Notes: generated from the sequence alone by a model not told the origin. A stretch of 64,000 nt of DNA from Semisulcospira habei (GCA_036245525.1 BTPG01000003.1:210177934-210241933), one strand, 5' to 3'. Counted from the stretch's first letter, positions 10,530 to 19,884 are shown. A program made the numbers and translations.

Positions 10530-10720
10530 TGCAGAACTGTTATCTGTGTGTGCTCATGCCAGGATCGACCAGTTTGACCGCGTCATCACTGACAAGCTGA
10601 CAAAGTTGCTACCCGCGGACCCTCTTTACGAACAGGGCCTGCGAGACCGTAACTCACGTGACCACATTCAATCATACCTCCCACAAAGGGATCTTCCAGA
10701 GTGCCAGTTCTTGTTGCGAT
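10530..10720 (+). pseudogene. Unrecognised coding-like fragment
   Basis: An open plus-strand frame of about 60 codons ends at a TGA at 10718-10720. It reads ...ARIDQFDRVITDKLTKLL, then ADPLYEQGLRDRNSRDHIQS and a short tail. The composition looks like real protein, not repeat. It starts right after an inverted-repeat element and lies upstream of a SINE/LINE-type tail (10840-10915), so it may be a retroelement or retrogene fragment. I do not recognise the family. Confidence 0.35.
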
Positions 10721-10839
10721 GATTGTTTGTGCATTGGGTGTGTTTATGTGCTGTTAATTTTAGAATTTGTATTGTAATATTTGTATTTGTGTTGTTGCTG
10801 TCTATTGATTTGTGTTTAGGTTTTAACTTTGATTTGCAT

Positions 10840-10915
10840 TGTACAGCGCTTAAATCGAGCACTGCAGGGAGTTTGTGCTTTATAATAATAATTATTATTA
10901 TTATTGCGACGGGGC
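10840..10915 (+). mobile_element. SINE/LINE-type 3' tail (AGCGCTTA...ATTATT)
   Basis: The tail has GTACAGCGCTTAAATCGAGC followed by a downstream TGCTTTATAATAATAATTATT run. Its pattern (GCGCTTAGAG, then GCGCTATATAA, then ATT repeats) is shared with 14970-15035, 44285-44370 and the 3' end of the LINE at 49.68-51.34 kb. Confidence 0.55.
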
Positions 10916-10974
10916 CTCCCCTTCTTGTTGTAAATATGTCAGAGGTCACATGCAGATCACAAGCTCATAGGTAG

Positions 10975-11411
10975 TGAAAGGGGGGGGGGGGTGGAGGGGA
11001 AGGGGGTGGAGGAATACCACACGCAGAGAATGTTTTGCTGCTCTCTCAAAAACATTTTACTAAACATTTAAGCCCATAGTATAAACATTCAGACTATCCA
11101 AGAGAGATATGTTTGAACGAAATAGCTTCGTTTTGACTTCCCGTTCATTTTCCCCGTCTACTTCATTCTAAGTTCACTATGCTTAGGTGTGCCTATCAAA
11201 GAGAAGTTTACTGGACTGAAACACAACAGGCCTAAAGTCATGTCATTTGTTTCTGAACACCTGCAGCTTTATGTTTCCGTTTGTCATATGCATTTTGTGC
11301 TCACGTGGGGAAAATCAGTTGTGAAATGAACGTGAACCTGAATGTTTTCATGTACACGGATATTATGAATGGCACGAGATCATGCAAAATATGCAAAAAC
11401 ATTCAAAAACA
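10975..11411. other. Non-coding interval
   Basis: A G-rich tract lies at 10979-11010. I see nothing else: no exon, no tandem repeat. Confidence 0.4.
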
Positions 11412-11625
11412 TTAACTCATTGCATCCTGAGGACGACATTATCTATTCTGTGTAGATATCGCGTGAGGTCTACATCACAGTTCTGGAGGCAGATTGACCA
11501 TGATAGTTCCAGGGTGGTGTCATAATAGCTTGGCGCCTGTAAGCGCCAGGCTATTCTGACACCACCCTGGAACTATCATGGTCGATGTACATCCTGTCAT
11601 AGCGTGTCAGTGCTTTATGGGTTAA
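11412..11625. mobile_element. TTAA-bordered palindromic MITE
   Basis: TTAA borders lie at 11412-11415 and 11622-11625. The centre is a near-perfect palindrome of about 41-bp arms (11496-11583, GACCATGATAGTTCCAGGGT ... and its reverse complement) around a 6-bp loop. It resembles the element at 9294-9509 in border and design. Confidence 0.65.
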
Positions 11626-11654
11626 CAGAAACAGGCCATCATAGTCTCTCGGTC

Positions 11655-12013
11655 GTAGTTACTGTTTGTTGACTGTCAGGTCTGTGTACACGTTAGTAAT
11701 GTCCTTCTTGTTCTCGTACACTTCCAGCCTGTCGTAATTACTGTTTGTTGGCCGTCAGGTCTGTGTACACGTTAGTAATGTCCTTCTTGTTCTCGTACAC
11801 TTCCAGCCTGTCGTAATTACTGTTTGTTGACTGTCTGGTCTGTGTACACGTTAGTAATGTCCTTCTTGTTCTCGTACACTTCCAGCCTGTCGTAACTACT
11901 GTTTGTTGACTGTCAGGTCTGTGTACACGTTAATAATGTCTTTCTTGTTCTCGTACACTTCCAGCCTGTCGTAATTACTGTTTGTTGACTGTCAGGTCTG
12001 TGTACACGTTAGT
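11655..12013. repeat. 79-bp ITAM-exon minisatellite, left part
   Basis: About 4.5 tandem units with an exact 79-bp period (ACTGTTTGTTG at 11661, 11740, 11819, 11898, 11977). Each unit in minus orientation is a copy of the last coding part of the receptor exon at 13833-13999, including the YDRL and YTDL codons and the stop. The array is separated from its right part by a LINE at 12014-13229. Confidence 0.95.
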
Positions 12014-13229
12014 CTTCTTCTTCTCGAACGCCGTCACACTTGGAGTTTGGCTCTCAAAATGAAATCTGTGGTCTTCTGTAGCGCCTCCACAGGCCCGTAC
12101 AGTTTCTCTTGTAGAGTGGCGGGCTTCGGCCATATCTCCTCCCTCAGCGGCTGGTGGTTCCCACAGTCCTGGAGGATGTGCTCTGTGGTCTGCTCTGCTT
12201 CTCCACAAGGGCACAGGGGAGATGGCACGAGGTGGAAGCGTCTGTGCAGGTGGAAATTGAGTCGGTTGTGCCCGGTCCTCAGACGAAAGATGGTCACCTG
12301 CTCTTGTCTGGACAGCTGATGGTAACTGTCTATGGGCCGTTGTGGTGGTCTGTACACAGACTTAATGATGGTCTTCATCTCTGCGAAGCTGACTCCATTT
12401 TCATCTTGTTCTTTCTCTGCGCCCGCTTTTGCCATTCTGTCAGCTTCTTCATTGCCGTAGATGCTACAGTGTGAAGGGATCCACTGCAGCACCAGTCTGG
12501 TGCACTTGATGTTTTGCAGTGCCTCTTGTAGACGTGGCAGTTTGCTTGCTGTTGCTGCCTCAAGGACAGACATGGCATCAGTAAGGAAGACAATCTGGGC
12601 ATCAGGGTCTGCAGTGCCACTAAGGGTGTTAGCTGCGTGGACCAGGGCTTCCACCTCAGCTCTGTAATTTGTGCAGTGAAGGCCTGTTGGTACTGCCTCT
12701 GCCTGCCATTTTCCGTTTGGGTACTGAATGTACACCCCAGCCCCTCCATCCTGAACTGCATCTGTGGCTGATCCATCGGTGTATGCCCGTATCCATGCTT
12801 CCTGGGGATACTTTTCTTCGAGCATGGCCAGTGTCAGGGCTTTCTTGCTCACAGTGCTGTGCTCATCTCTGGTGGTGATGTAGGGTACCGTGGAAGAGAT
12901 GGTGATGTTTTCTGGCTTACTTTCCCAAGGTGGAAGGTCGCTAGCAGGATTCAGAGCCTCTACCTGCGCAGGCAGCTTTGCCTGGTGTTTTCTCTGCAGT
13001 GCTCTCGTCTCCTTCACAAAGCTTGATCTTTTCAGTCTCCCTGAGGTTGGTTGTTTCATCCTAGCGTTCATAGGATGGTCTTTGGAAGACTTGATCTTTG
13101 TGGACTGTATCAAGGCTTTGCAATCTCTTCTCATGCGCAGGGATGGGATGCCTGTTGTCTCTTCCATCTTTTCAATTTGTGTGGATCTCATTGCGCCGGT
13201 GATGATACGCAGTGCCTGGTTCTGAACTC
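12014..13229 (-). mobile_element. 5'-truncated LINE with RNase H domain, inserted in the 79-bp array
   Basis: The insert is flanked by TGTACACGTTAGT at 12001-12013 and 13230-13242. Its minus-strand frame (about 400 codons) has a complete RNase H fold: Asp in AYTDGSAT, Glu in NYRAEVEAL, Asp in FLTDAMSV, and the terminal HCSIYGNEEADRMAKAG. A C-terminal zinc-binding motif follows (CPCGEAEQTTEHILQDC). The 3' end is a GAAGAAGAAG tail. C-terminal RNase H is known in I, Ingi and Vingi-type LINEs. RT and endonuclease are missing. The flanking duplication matches the repeat unit itself, so part of the match could come from the array. Confidence 0.85.
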
Positions 13230-13832
13230 TGTACACGTTAGTAATGTCCTTCTTGTTCTCGTACACTTCCAGCATGTCGTAATTACTGTTTGTTGACTGT
13301 CAGGTGGGTGTACACGTTAGTAATGTCCTTCTTGTTCTCGTACACTTCCAGCCTGTGGTAATTACTGTTTGTTGGCCGTCAGGTCTATGTACACGTTAGT
13401 AATGTCCTTCTTGTTCTCGTACACTTACAGCCTGTCGTAATTACTGTGTGTTGACTGTCTGGTCTGTGTACACGTTAGTAATGTCTTTCTTGTTCTCGTA
13501 CACTTCCAGCCTGTCTTAATTAATGTTTGTTGACTGTCAGGTCTGTGTACACGTTAGTAATGTCCTTTTTGTTCTCGTACACTTCCAGCCTGTCGTAATT
13601 ACTGTTTGTTGGCCGTCAGGTCTGTGTACACGTTAGTAATGTCCTTCTTGTTCTCGTACACTTCCAGCCTGTCGTAATTACTGTTTGTTGACTGTCAGGT
13701 CTGTGTACACGTTAGTAATGTCCTTCTTGTTCTCGTACACTTCCAGCCTGTCGTAATTACTGTTTGTTGGCCGTCAGGTCTGTGTACACGTTAGTAATGT
13801 CCTTGTTCTCGTACACTTCCAGTTTGTCGTAA
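13230..13832. repeat. 79-bp ITAM-exon minisatellite, right part
   Basis: About 7-8 units continue directly downstream of the receptor stop codon (minus orientation). Units differ by a few substitutions; one lacks a 3-bp CTT. Each unit encodes the ITAM and ends with its own TAA. Since 79 is not a multiple of 3, units cannot be read as one long multi-ITAM frame. Confidence 0.95.
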
Positions 13833-13999
13833 TTATTGTTTGTTGACTGTCAGGTCTGTGTACACGTTAGTAATGTCCTTCTTGTTCTCGTACACTTCCA
13901 GCCTGTCGTAATTGGACAAGTCAACCTCAATGGCGGCTTCTTCTGGAGCTTGTGTGTTGTCGTATGTGGTGGATGTTCTCGTAACTCCCATTTGTATAT
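13833..13999 (-). CDS. EGF-type receptor, terminal exon with ITAM
   Basis: This is the last coding exon of the minus-strand receptor gene. The acceptor is TATATTCCAG at 14000-14009, and it enters in phase 1, matching the end of the 53-bp exon at 14498-14550. It encodes the cytoplasmic tail: IQMGVTRTSTTYDN, then an acidic stretch, then NYDRLEVYENKK and NVYTDLTVNKQ and TAA. YDRL and YTDL are 12 residues apart, which fits the ITAM rule YxxL/I-x6-12-YxxL/I. In Draper an ITAM recruits Src-family and Shark/Syk-type kinases to drive engulfment; the same job here is inference. The 3' half of this exon is the source or first unit of the 79-bp array downstream. Confidence 0.75.
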
Positions 14000-14497
14000 C
14001 TGGAATATAAAATCTAAACATTATAAATATGTCTTTTTCGTCTTGTCTTTCTATCCCGCTGTTGATGACCTTGTGTTGTGTGTCGATATGCTGACGTGCT
14101 GTGACTGACTTTCAAGAGAACGAATACATCTGTTACATCATAGAGCTGTTTGTTGTGCCCCGGCAGGGAAGGGATTAAGCGTTATATACATCTGTTATAC
14201 ATATTAGTAAGTTCGTGTTTGTGAAAAACAACATTTCCCATTTATTCCATTAAACAGCTCGCTTATTACACAAATAGACATAGTGGCTTTTCCAAATTGC
14301 AGCGGCAGATTTCTACACATGATTTCATTAACTGCTTGCCCACATCACCCACATGTAATCACCTCCTGCCATCCCACATCCACACAACCCCTCCACCCCT
14401 CCAGCACAAACACACCCTTCCCCCGCTCCACCCCTACCCACACGCCACCCCAACCCCCGGCCTGACAACATCCTGCACCTTAAAATGGTATGTTTAC

Positions 14498-14550
14498 CTG
14501 TAGGCTGAACGGAAACTTTCTGCAGTATTTGTTGCATGTCACGATTCCTC
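14498..14550 (-). CDS. EGF-type receptor, juxtamembrane exon (53 bp)
   Basis: A short exon lies between an acceptor TTTCAG (14551-14556) and a donor GTAAAC (14492-14497). It takes the split Arg codon from the transmembrane exon (phase 2), encodes NRDMQQILQKVSVQPT, and leaves phase 1 for the terminal exon. That all three phases fit is strong support for the exon chain. It encodes the basic and Gln-rich start of the cytoplasmic tail. Confidence 0.7.
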
Positions 14551-14744
14551 CTGAAAGAATATACGAATTAACATTAAGTATCATCAAATCTTTTGGAAAC
14601 GGATTGAAGTAAATGATGTCTGCAACTCCCTACTCACAGACATTATAAAAATTACATTCTACCTCATTCACTAGCTTTACATCCGCTCTCAGGACCAACC
14701 AGTTCGTTATCCCAATGTAGCTTAGTTCTTCATGCTTATGTACC

Positions 14745-14806
<62 letters not shown>

Positions 14807-14832
14807 TGCGTGCGTGTGTGTGTGTGTGTTTG
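14745..14832. repeat. (TG)n / (TGCG)n microsatellite in a receptor intron
   Basis: About 40 bp of TG dinucleotides, then TGCG tetranucleotides, then TG again. Confidence 0.95.
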
Positions 14833-14894
14833 TGTGTTGCAGCATTCTTTGTTTTTTTCGGGCTTTATGACCCCTTCCGTCCCCCCACCCCCTC

Positions 14895-15060
14895 CCCCTC
14901 CTTTATGATTTGTAAAGCCGCCGTGAGATGGCCTTAGTCGCCTGCTCGGCGTTAAACCCAAATAACTACTTGATTTGTAAAGCGCTTAGAGTTTATTTCA
15001 ATATAAGCGCTATATAAGTAGTCATATTATGATATAATTATTGTTTTTCTTCTTCTTCTA
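14895..15060 (+). mobile_element. SINE-like element with L2-type tail
   Basis: The sequence GATTTGTAAAGCGCTTAGAG, then AAGCGCTATATAAGTAGTCA, then an AT/CTT-rich end, is a typical SINE 3' tail. The same tail type ends the L2-like LINE at 51.2-51.34 kb. It lies in the intron between the juxtamembrane and transmembrane exons. Confidence 0.6.
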
Positions 15061-15434
15061 CTTACAATTATTAAATAAAACAGAAGAAAATAGTATAAAG
15101 TTTGTTCCCTTCTTAAATCTGATAAAACAGTCCATTTTAACTTTACGTTAACCAGCGAACAGATGTTGTTCGCAAATCACCAGGAGGGAAATTTGCACGT
15201 GTTTCGCGGAAAATAGTGGATTAAAAACTCGGAACAACATGCAATATCACGTGATTGTCCGGGCTGCTAATCCACTGTTTTCGTCAAACGACGATATCGA
15301 CCCGCCTCTCCTTTATCGTTATAATTGGCTTAAAGCAAACATGATTCATTTTTCAATTTGTCTGATAACGTCATCCAAACTGTACTGCGCAAGAAAAACC
15401 ATTACATAATACTCGAACGTATTAACCAGTTTAC

Positions 15435-15549
15435 CTGAACTGGATGACGACGACAACAACGAGAGCAACAACAGCCGAACCAAGGACGGCGACAACCGAC
15501 CCCAAGGCGTCGACAGCGGCTTTCTCACCATCACAAGTGATGGCCATTG
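15435..15549 (-). CDS. EGF-type receptor, transmembrane exon
   Basis: The acceptor TTCACACAG precedes 15549 and the donor GTAAAC follows 15435. Phase is 1 in, 2 out. It encodes a short linker with one Cys (AITCDGEKAAVDA) and a transmembrane segment of about 22 residues (GSVVAVLGSAVVALVVVVVI), then QF and a split Arg as stop-transfer start. The protein is therefore a type I single-pass receptor with EGF modules outside and an ITAM inside. A (GAC)n-like run of Val codons makes the exon slightly repetitive. Confidence 0.75.
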
Positions 15550-15930
15550 CTGTGTGAAGGGACAATTGTTGTTGATTTTGGTGGTCTTTAGTATCAAAAC
15601 TATTATGACAGACATCCTCTCTTCGAGACTATAATTGTGTCAAATTATTTAAAGTCTTTAGAAACATTTATCTATTTATTTACTAATGTTTGTTCGTTTA
15701 GCGCTGTGAACCGATGCCATAATTTCTCATTATGATATAAATGTGCAGCTCGCGCTATGAACGGTTGTCAGGATAAAAGGCTGCAAAGGACTCTGTGTCA
15801 CAGTCACTTTAGAGGCAACTGTTCTGGCACGGCGTTAACGCCAAACAACAGTCTATTGATCGTTAAGTTTAACAGTCAATTGGACTTCATATTAAAAGGC
15901 AGCAAATCTTTGAGATCAATCTAATTATGC

Positions 15931-16044
15931 CCCTCCCATCCGGTTTGCACGTGCAATGTCCAGCGTCTCCATCACACATCTTACCCGTACAGTTCGCGCT
16001 GCAAGACAGTCTGCAGTTTGGGCCGTAGTAGCTGTCAGCACAGT
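15931..16044 (-). CDS. EGF-like exon 8 (membrane-proximal), donor doubtful
   Basis: The acceptor AATTTCAG ends at 16045 and the exon enters in phase 1. It encodes CADSYYGPNCRLSCSANC, then MCDGDAGHCTCKPDG, a laminin/EGF-like Cys pattern of MEGF-type repeats. The last Cys of the module is not found. No GT donor occurs before the in-frame stop. The only phase-consistent candidate is a GC donor (GCATAA) at 15930-15925, which gives 114 bp and phase 1 out. So this exon either uses a GC-AG intron or is decaying. Confidence 0.5.
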
Positions 16045-16451
16045 CTGAAATTGTCAGTTTAAGGAAACAAACGTCATTTCAAACGTACACATACAACACT
16101 GAACAACCAGATTACAAAATGTGAACAATATGAAGGTACATGTTGCAAAGAAGAGGGGAACGTTGTATGCGCCTTTGACATACAAACAATATGGAGTGAT
16201 TTACAAGTAATACAACCACGACCAAACGCACTTGTGTTGGTCTGTGATTTTGGACCGTACGGCTCATGAGCCGCAAGGTCCCAAATCACAGATCCGCACA
16301 CGTCTATTCTTTCCGATTTGACTTGTTCCGTAATTTACAACAGATCTCAGGAGCACAATCTTTTTCCGTTTAATCATACATGTATTTGACTGACTTTGTT
16401 TAAGGACCAATCAAAAGGTAGTTTTCAACACTGACAGACTAACATTGCTAC

Positions 16452-16583
16452 CTTTACACAGAGGCGGCATGAAGTTCCCGTCACAGCTGTCACAGGATCC
16501 GTCGCGGCCGTTACAGGGGGCGCCATTGTTACAGGCTCCACACACCTCAGTACAGCCTGGTCCGTAATAGCCGACGCTACACT
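16452..16583 (-). CDS. EGF-like exon 7 (cassette A)
   Basis: It is 132 bp, phase 1 in and out, with acceptor ACCGCAG and donor GTAGCA. It encodes CSVGYYGPGCTEVCGACNNG, then CNGRDGSCDSCDGNFMPPLCK, a full Cys-rich EGF-like module. The paralogue is exon 4 at 19337-19468. Symmetric 1-1 phase allows such exons to be gained, lost or skipped without shifting the frame. Confidence 0.75.
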
Positions 16584-16661
16584 CTGCGGTGATTGTGAAG
16601 AATGTTGTTTAGTCCAAAATGGCGCAAGTTGTTCATAGGTATATAAGTATTTCTCCTCAAC

Positions 16662-16713
16662 ATGACGCAAAGGTACGTCATTCTCTTCTGTCTGATTAGC
16701 GCTGTCCTGGGCT
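16662..16713 (+). CDS. Possible signal-peptide first exon on the opposite strand
   Basis: A plus-strand ATG at 16662 opens a 17-codon frame MTQRYVILFCLISAVLG that looks like a secretory signal peptide and ends exactly at a consensus donor, T|GTAAGT, in phase 1. That is the phase needed to join the EGF exons, but those lie on the minus strand. A TATATAAG-like sequence is only about 20 bp upstream. It could be the first exon of an opposing gene, an inverted remnant of a related receptor, or chance. I found no following exon. Confidence 0.3.
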
Positions 16714-16861
16714 GTAAGTTGTAATATGTTATTTCTATGTTTTTATGTAAAGAACTGTTATGATCTATTTTATATGCATATCATCTAATTTGTCTTAGAC
16801 ATGAGTTTCGTGGCAATCTAACAGATTTCACGGTGACCCTGTCTCATGTTGGCAGCAATAG

Positions 16862-16993
16862 CTTCACACAGAGGTATCCTGTAGTTGTCCTCACATTGCC
16901 GACAGGATTCGTTGACATGGTGACAGGGGACATCGCCCATTCAGATCTCGCATGTTTCTGCGCAGCCTTGTCCATAGTGCCCTGCTTCACACA
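16862..16993 (-). pseudogene. EGF-like exon 6 (cassette A), pseudo-exon
   Basis: It is the homologue of exon 3 (19753-19884) with the same 132-bp length, phase 1 and acceptor CGTGCAG. It reads CEAGHYGQGCAETCEI, then an in-frame TGA, then MGDVPCHHVNESCRQC. The donor is also lost: the exon 3 border AAAG|GTATTG has become GAAG|CTATTG. With a stop and no donor it cannot be spliced in normally. Because it is phase 1-1, skipping it would keep the frame. Confidence 0.75.
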
Positions 16994-17686
16994 CTGCACG
17001 AACATGATTAAGCAGAGAAAATAAATGGAATACAGATTTCGGTCCTCCATTTGCTGCTTATTCTAAACGCAATTAGACAGACACTTTTGAAAAAAACAAA
17101 AAAATAACAAAAAGAGAGAAAACTATTTCATGACCATCGTCATCAATAACAAAATCAACAACAATAACAACACCAACAACAGCAACAACAACAGCTAAGA
17201 GAAAAACTGGGAAAAACGATTTAGAACGTATTTTTAAAGAGGCCTGCTTGAGTAGTTTGCAATGTCTCCTGTATAAATGTTTTTTGAGTTTGTCTTTCAA
17301 TAACGGTGCACAAAAGGACACACTATCGTTATGAAGTCTGAATGTAGTAAAATGAACACTTTCTCTGCTCTTCTCCTCCTTCGTATGCAGCATAGTTTCA
17401 CCGACACGGACCAGGCGCGGCAGAAAACACTTGTAACATGTATCTACTCACATGGGTGTAAAAGTCTTATTTGAGGTAAGACAAGATTGAGAACCCTAAG
17501 CAATGGCATATTTTAGCGATCAAAGCTCACTCTTATGCAGATCTATTAAATTAAGAATTTAAGGACTGTTGTCTCTGACGGCAGCTACATCTATAATACA
17601 ACTTAATCGCAAATGTTTTATGAAAATGAAATATTTAACAGATACACTTCAATCAATTGATATTCTAATAAATGACACATGCTTAC

Positions 17687-17830
17687 TTTCAAGACACCTG
17701 GGACCCGTCCAGCCCGGATTGCACGTGCAGCTTCCACTGACCTTGTTACACACGTCTTTACAGTTACTGCTGTAGTTTTTTTTTTTTTGTTGTTGTTTAC
17801 AGTCCAGACCAAAATATCTATCCCGGCATT
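17687..17830 (-). CDS. EGF-like exon 5 (cassette A) with Gln/Lys insertion
   Basis: It is 144 bp, phase 1 in and out; acceptor CTTCTTGCAG, donor GTAAGC. It encodes CRDRYFGLDCK, a QQQKKKNY insertion, then SSNCKDVCNKVSGSCTCNPG and WTGPRCLE. The paralogous exon 2 has ERC at the insertion place. An A-rich microsatellite has therefore grown inside the coding exon by a net 15 bp, keeping frame, but it has replaced one Cys of the module, so the fold may be disturbed. Confidence 0.7.
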
Positions 17831-17925
17831 CTGCAAGAAGAGAAGAAGTAAAGAAAATGAATCCAACGGTCGTTCTGTCGCAGTCGTGCCTATAAACACT
17901 AACATCCGCAAAGGTGCTGGGGAAA

Positions 17926-18010
17926 AGTAAGCTGATAACAAACATGGGACATGCATGCGGTTCTCACATTCTGATAACAAACATGGGACATGCATGAAGC
18001 CCTCACAGTC
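17926..18010 (-). repeat. Two-unit counterpart of the 39-bp intronic repeat
   Basis: Two copies of the TGATAACAAACATGGGACAT unit lie beside exon 5, at the same place where cassette B carries about 44 units (23330-25040). Confidence 0.85.
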
Positions 18011-18114
18011 TGAAGCAGGAATTGTCACAAGTTGTCCCGCTATTTCAAAACAACTTCAAAGGGTGCCTGGATGGTAAAACAGTTTTACAGCAGACAACTT
18101 TCAGTGAGTAATAA

Positions 18115-18737
18115 CCCCTTCACTGCCGATAAAAACGTGAACACGATAAATAATAATAATGCATAGTATTTATATGGCGCATTTCTCATATTTATAATAT
18201 GCGCAGGACATAGCCGCGAACTGGACCCAACAAGCACGCTCACGTGAATCACGCCCATTCCCTCACACACTGTACATAAACAAAGAATATTCACGTGGTG
18301 CTAAGGTCAAGCTCAAGCGAGCTACTGAAATTTTGGAAATTCAAATGGTTGTTATATTTTTTTTAAAATTTGATTAAATGGACTGAAATTAATACCAAAT
18401 TCGTGGGGGAGGAAAGAGCCGGTGTACCCGGAGAAAGAACCCCCGACGGTCCGGCCGAAATAATGGTGACACTTACTAGAGGAGAAAAGTCCGAAGCCAG
18501 AACCGGTATCGAACCTCGCATCTCTTGCATTGCTGGCAGGCGCTTTTACCGCTGCACCACGGACCGCCCCAGCTGCAAGAGACAGATACTCATGAGCCCC
18601 CGCGACTGTCTTTGCCTCTTGCCGAGACCCGTTTGTATCCATGTTTCGTGGACGGTTTTGGCTTTTGGTCACTGAATGAGCCAAGATTTCAGAGACACGA
18701 AAGTAAGTACAGTGAACCTACAGTGGCAGGGAAGGGG
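18115..18737. mobile_element. Possible TTAA-type inverted-repeat element (623 bp)
   Basis: The left end CCCCTTCACTGCC and the right end GGCAGGGAAGGGG are inverted repeats with one mismatch. The flanks ATAA and TTAC are close to TTAA. Its right part (CCTCTTGCCGAGACCCGTTT) is related to the MITE at 9294-9509. It lies at the outer edge of cassette A. Confidence 0.5.
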
Positions 18738-19049
18738 TTACATGATTTTGCACCCCTTTCACTCGCTCTGATACCACACCACCCTCCAATCTTCTCTTTC
18801 TCATTATTTTTGTAGATGTACAACTGTGAGGCGCGAAAAAGAATATTGGTACTGAAATGTGCTATGTTGTGGGAAAGTAAATCTTTCTTGTTTTTGCGTT
18901 CATAGAAGAAACATTTTAGCACGGGTCGCGTTGGAGTGAATTCAATAGCATGCCCATGACGACACAGGTGTGCAAATCTAAAAATCTGACAACTAAATTA
19001 ACCAAACAAAATCGTGTTAAGATACGCCAACCTCGCTTCAATAAGTAAA
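18738..19049. other. Non-coding spacer between the EGF cassettes
   Basis: No exon or tandem repeat is visible here. Confidence 0.4.
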
Positions 19050-19336
19050 ATAATGACGACCAAACAAACGTTTGCTGGTCTGTGATTTTGGACCTTTTCT
19101 GCTTAAAAGTGGTACGGTCCAAAATTACAACCCGGCACACATATAGATGGAAGCGGAAGAGATTTTTTTAAAAATCTCGATCGATACTTTCAGATTTATT
19201 TATTGTACCGTAACTTACAATAGATCTCAGGACTTTCCATAGCCTTTACTGCTTAGTCATACAGGTGTTTGATTGAGTTTGTTGAAAAGTCATTTACAAG
19301 CTAGTTTCATTCACTTAGAGTTTTTTACATTGCTAC

Positions 19337-19468
19337 CTTTACACAGAGGCGTCATGAAGTTCCCGTCACAACTGTCGCAGGATCCGTTGCCGCGGTGACA
19401 AAGGACGCCATTCTTACAGGTTCCACACACGCCAGGACAGTCTGGTCCGAAATAGCCGTCCTTACACT
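19337..19468 (-). CDS. EGF-like exon 4 (cassette B), acceptor doubtful
   Basis: It is 132 bp, homologous to exon 7, with donor GTAGCA. It encodes CKDGYFGPDCPGVCGTCKNG, then CHRGNGSCDSCDGNFMTPLCK, all Cys present. The acceptor dinucleotide, AG in exon 7, is CG here (TTGCCG before the AGTGT start). So either a cryptic acceptor is used or the exon is skipped. Again phase 1-1, so skipping would be harmless to the frame. Confidence 0.6.
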
Positions 19469-19752
19469 CGGCAATACACAGGGTCACCGCGAAGTATGTT
19501 AGACTGCCGCACCACTCAAGTCGATGACAAATAAGCCGATTTGATTAGGACATAGATCATCACATGTTCTTTACATAAAAACAAAGAAAAAAGCATATAA
19601 CAACTTGCAGCCGAGGACATCACAAATCAGACAGAAGAGATTGACGTACTTCTTGCGATATTTTGAGTAAAAATACTAACTCCACCAATGGACAACTACT
19701 TCATTGTGTACTAAACAACATATAACACATTACAGACAATCCATAGCAATAC

Positions 19753-19884
19753 CTTTACACAGAGGCATCCTGTAGTTGCCTTCACACTGTTGACAAGACC
19801 CGTTGAGATGGTGACAGGGGACATCACCCATACAGGCTCCGCACGTTTCTGCGCAGTTTTCTCCATAGTGCCCTGCTGCACACA
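19753..19884 (-). CDS. EGF-like exon 3 (cassette B)
   Basis: It is 132 bp, phase 1 in and out; acceptor TTTCGTACAG, donor GTATTG. It encodes CAAGHYGENCAETCGACMG, then CHHLNGSCQQCEGNYRMPLCK. This is the intact partner of pseudo-exon 6. The spacing of the Cys residues is that of the MEGF/Draper type of EGF-laminin hybrid repeat. Confidence 0.75.

Larger units (their letters stand above)
16200..18112 (-). repeat. Duplicated EGF cassette A (short copy)
   Basis: This block and 19050-25135 are homologous along exons and introns: same three exon types in the same order, the same intron landmarks (TGGTCTGTGATTTTGGACC at 16236 and 19078; CTACATCTATAATACAA at 17583 and its counterpart near 23076; AAAACAACTTCAA near 18048 and 25069). 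Cassette A is about 1.9 kb against about 6.1 kb for B; the difference is mainly minisatellite expansion in B. Confidence 0.75.

Noticed and set aside
11975..12474. Plus-strand frames over the RNase H LINE
   Set aside because: They are antisense shadows of the RNase H domain.
15346..15615. Serine/leucine-rich 89-codon frame over the transmembrane exon
   Set aside because: It is another frame of the same exon; splice borders and phases support the Val-rich transmembrane frame instead.
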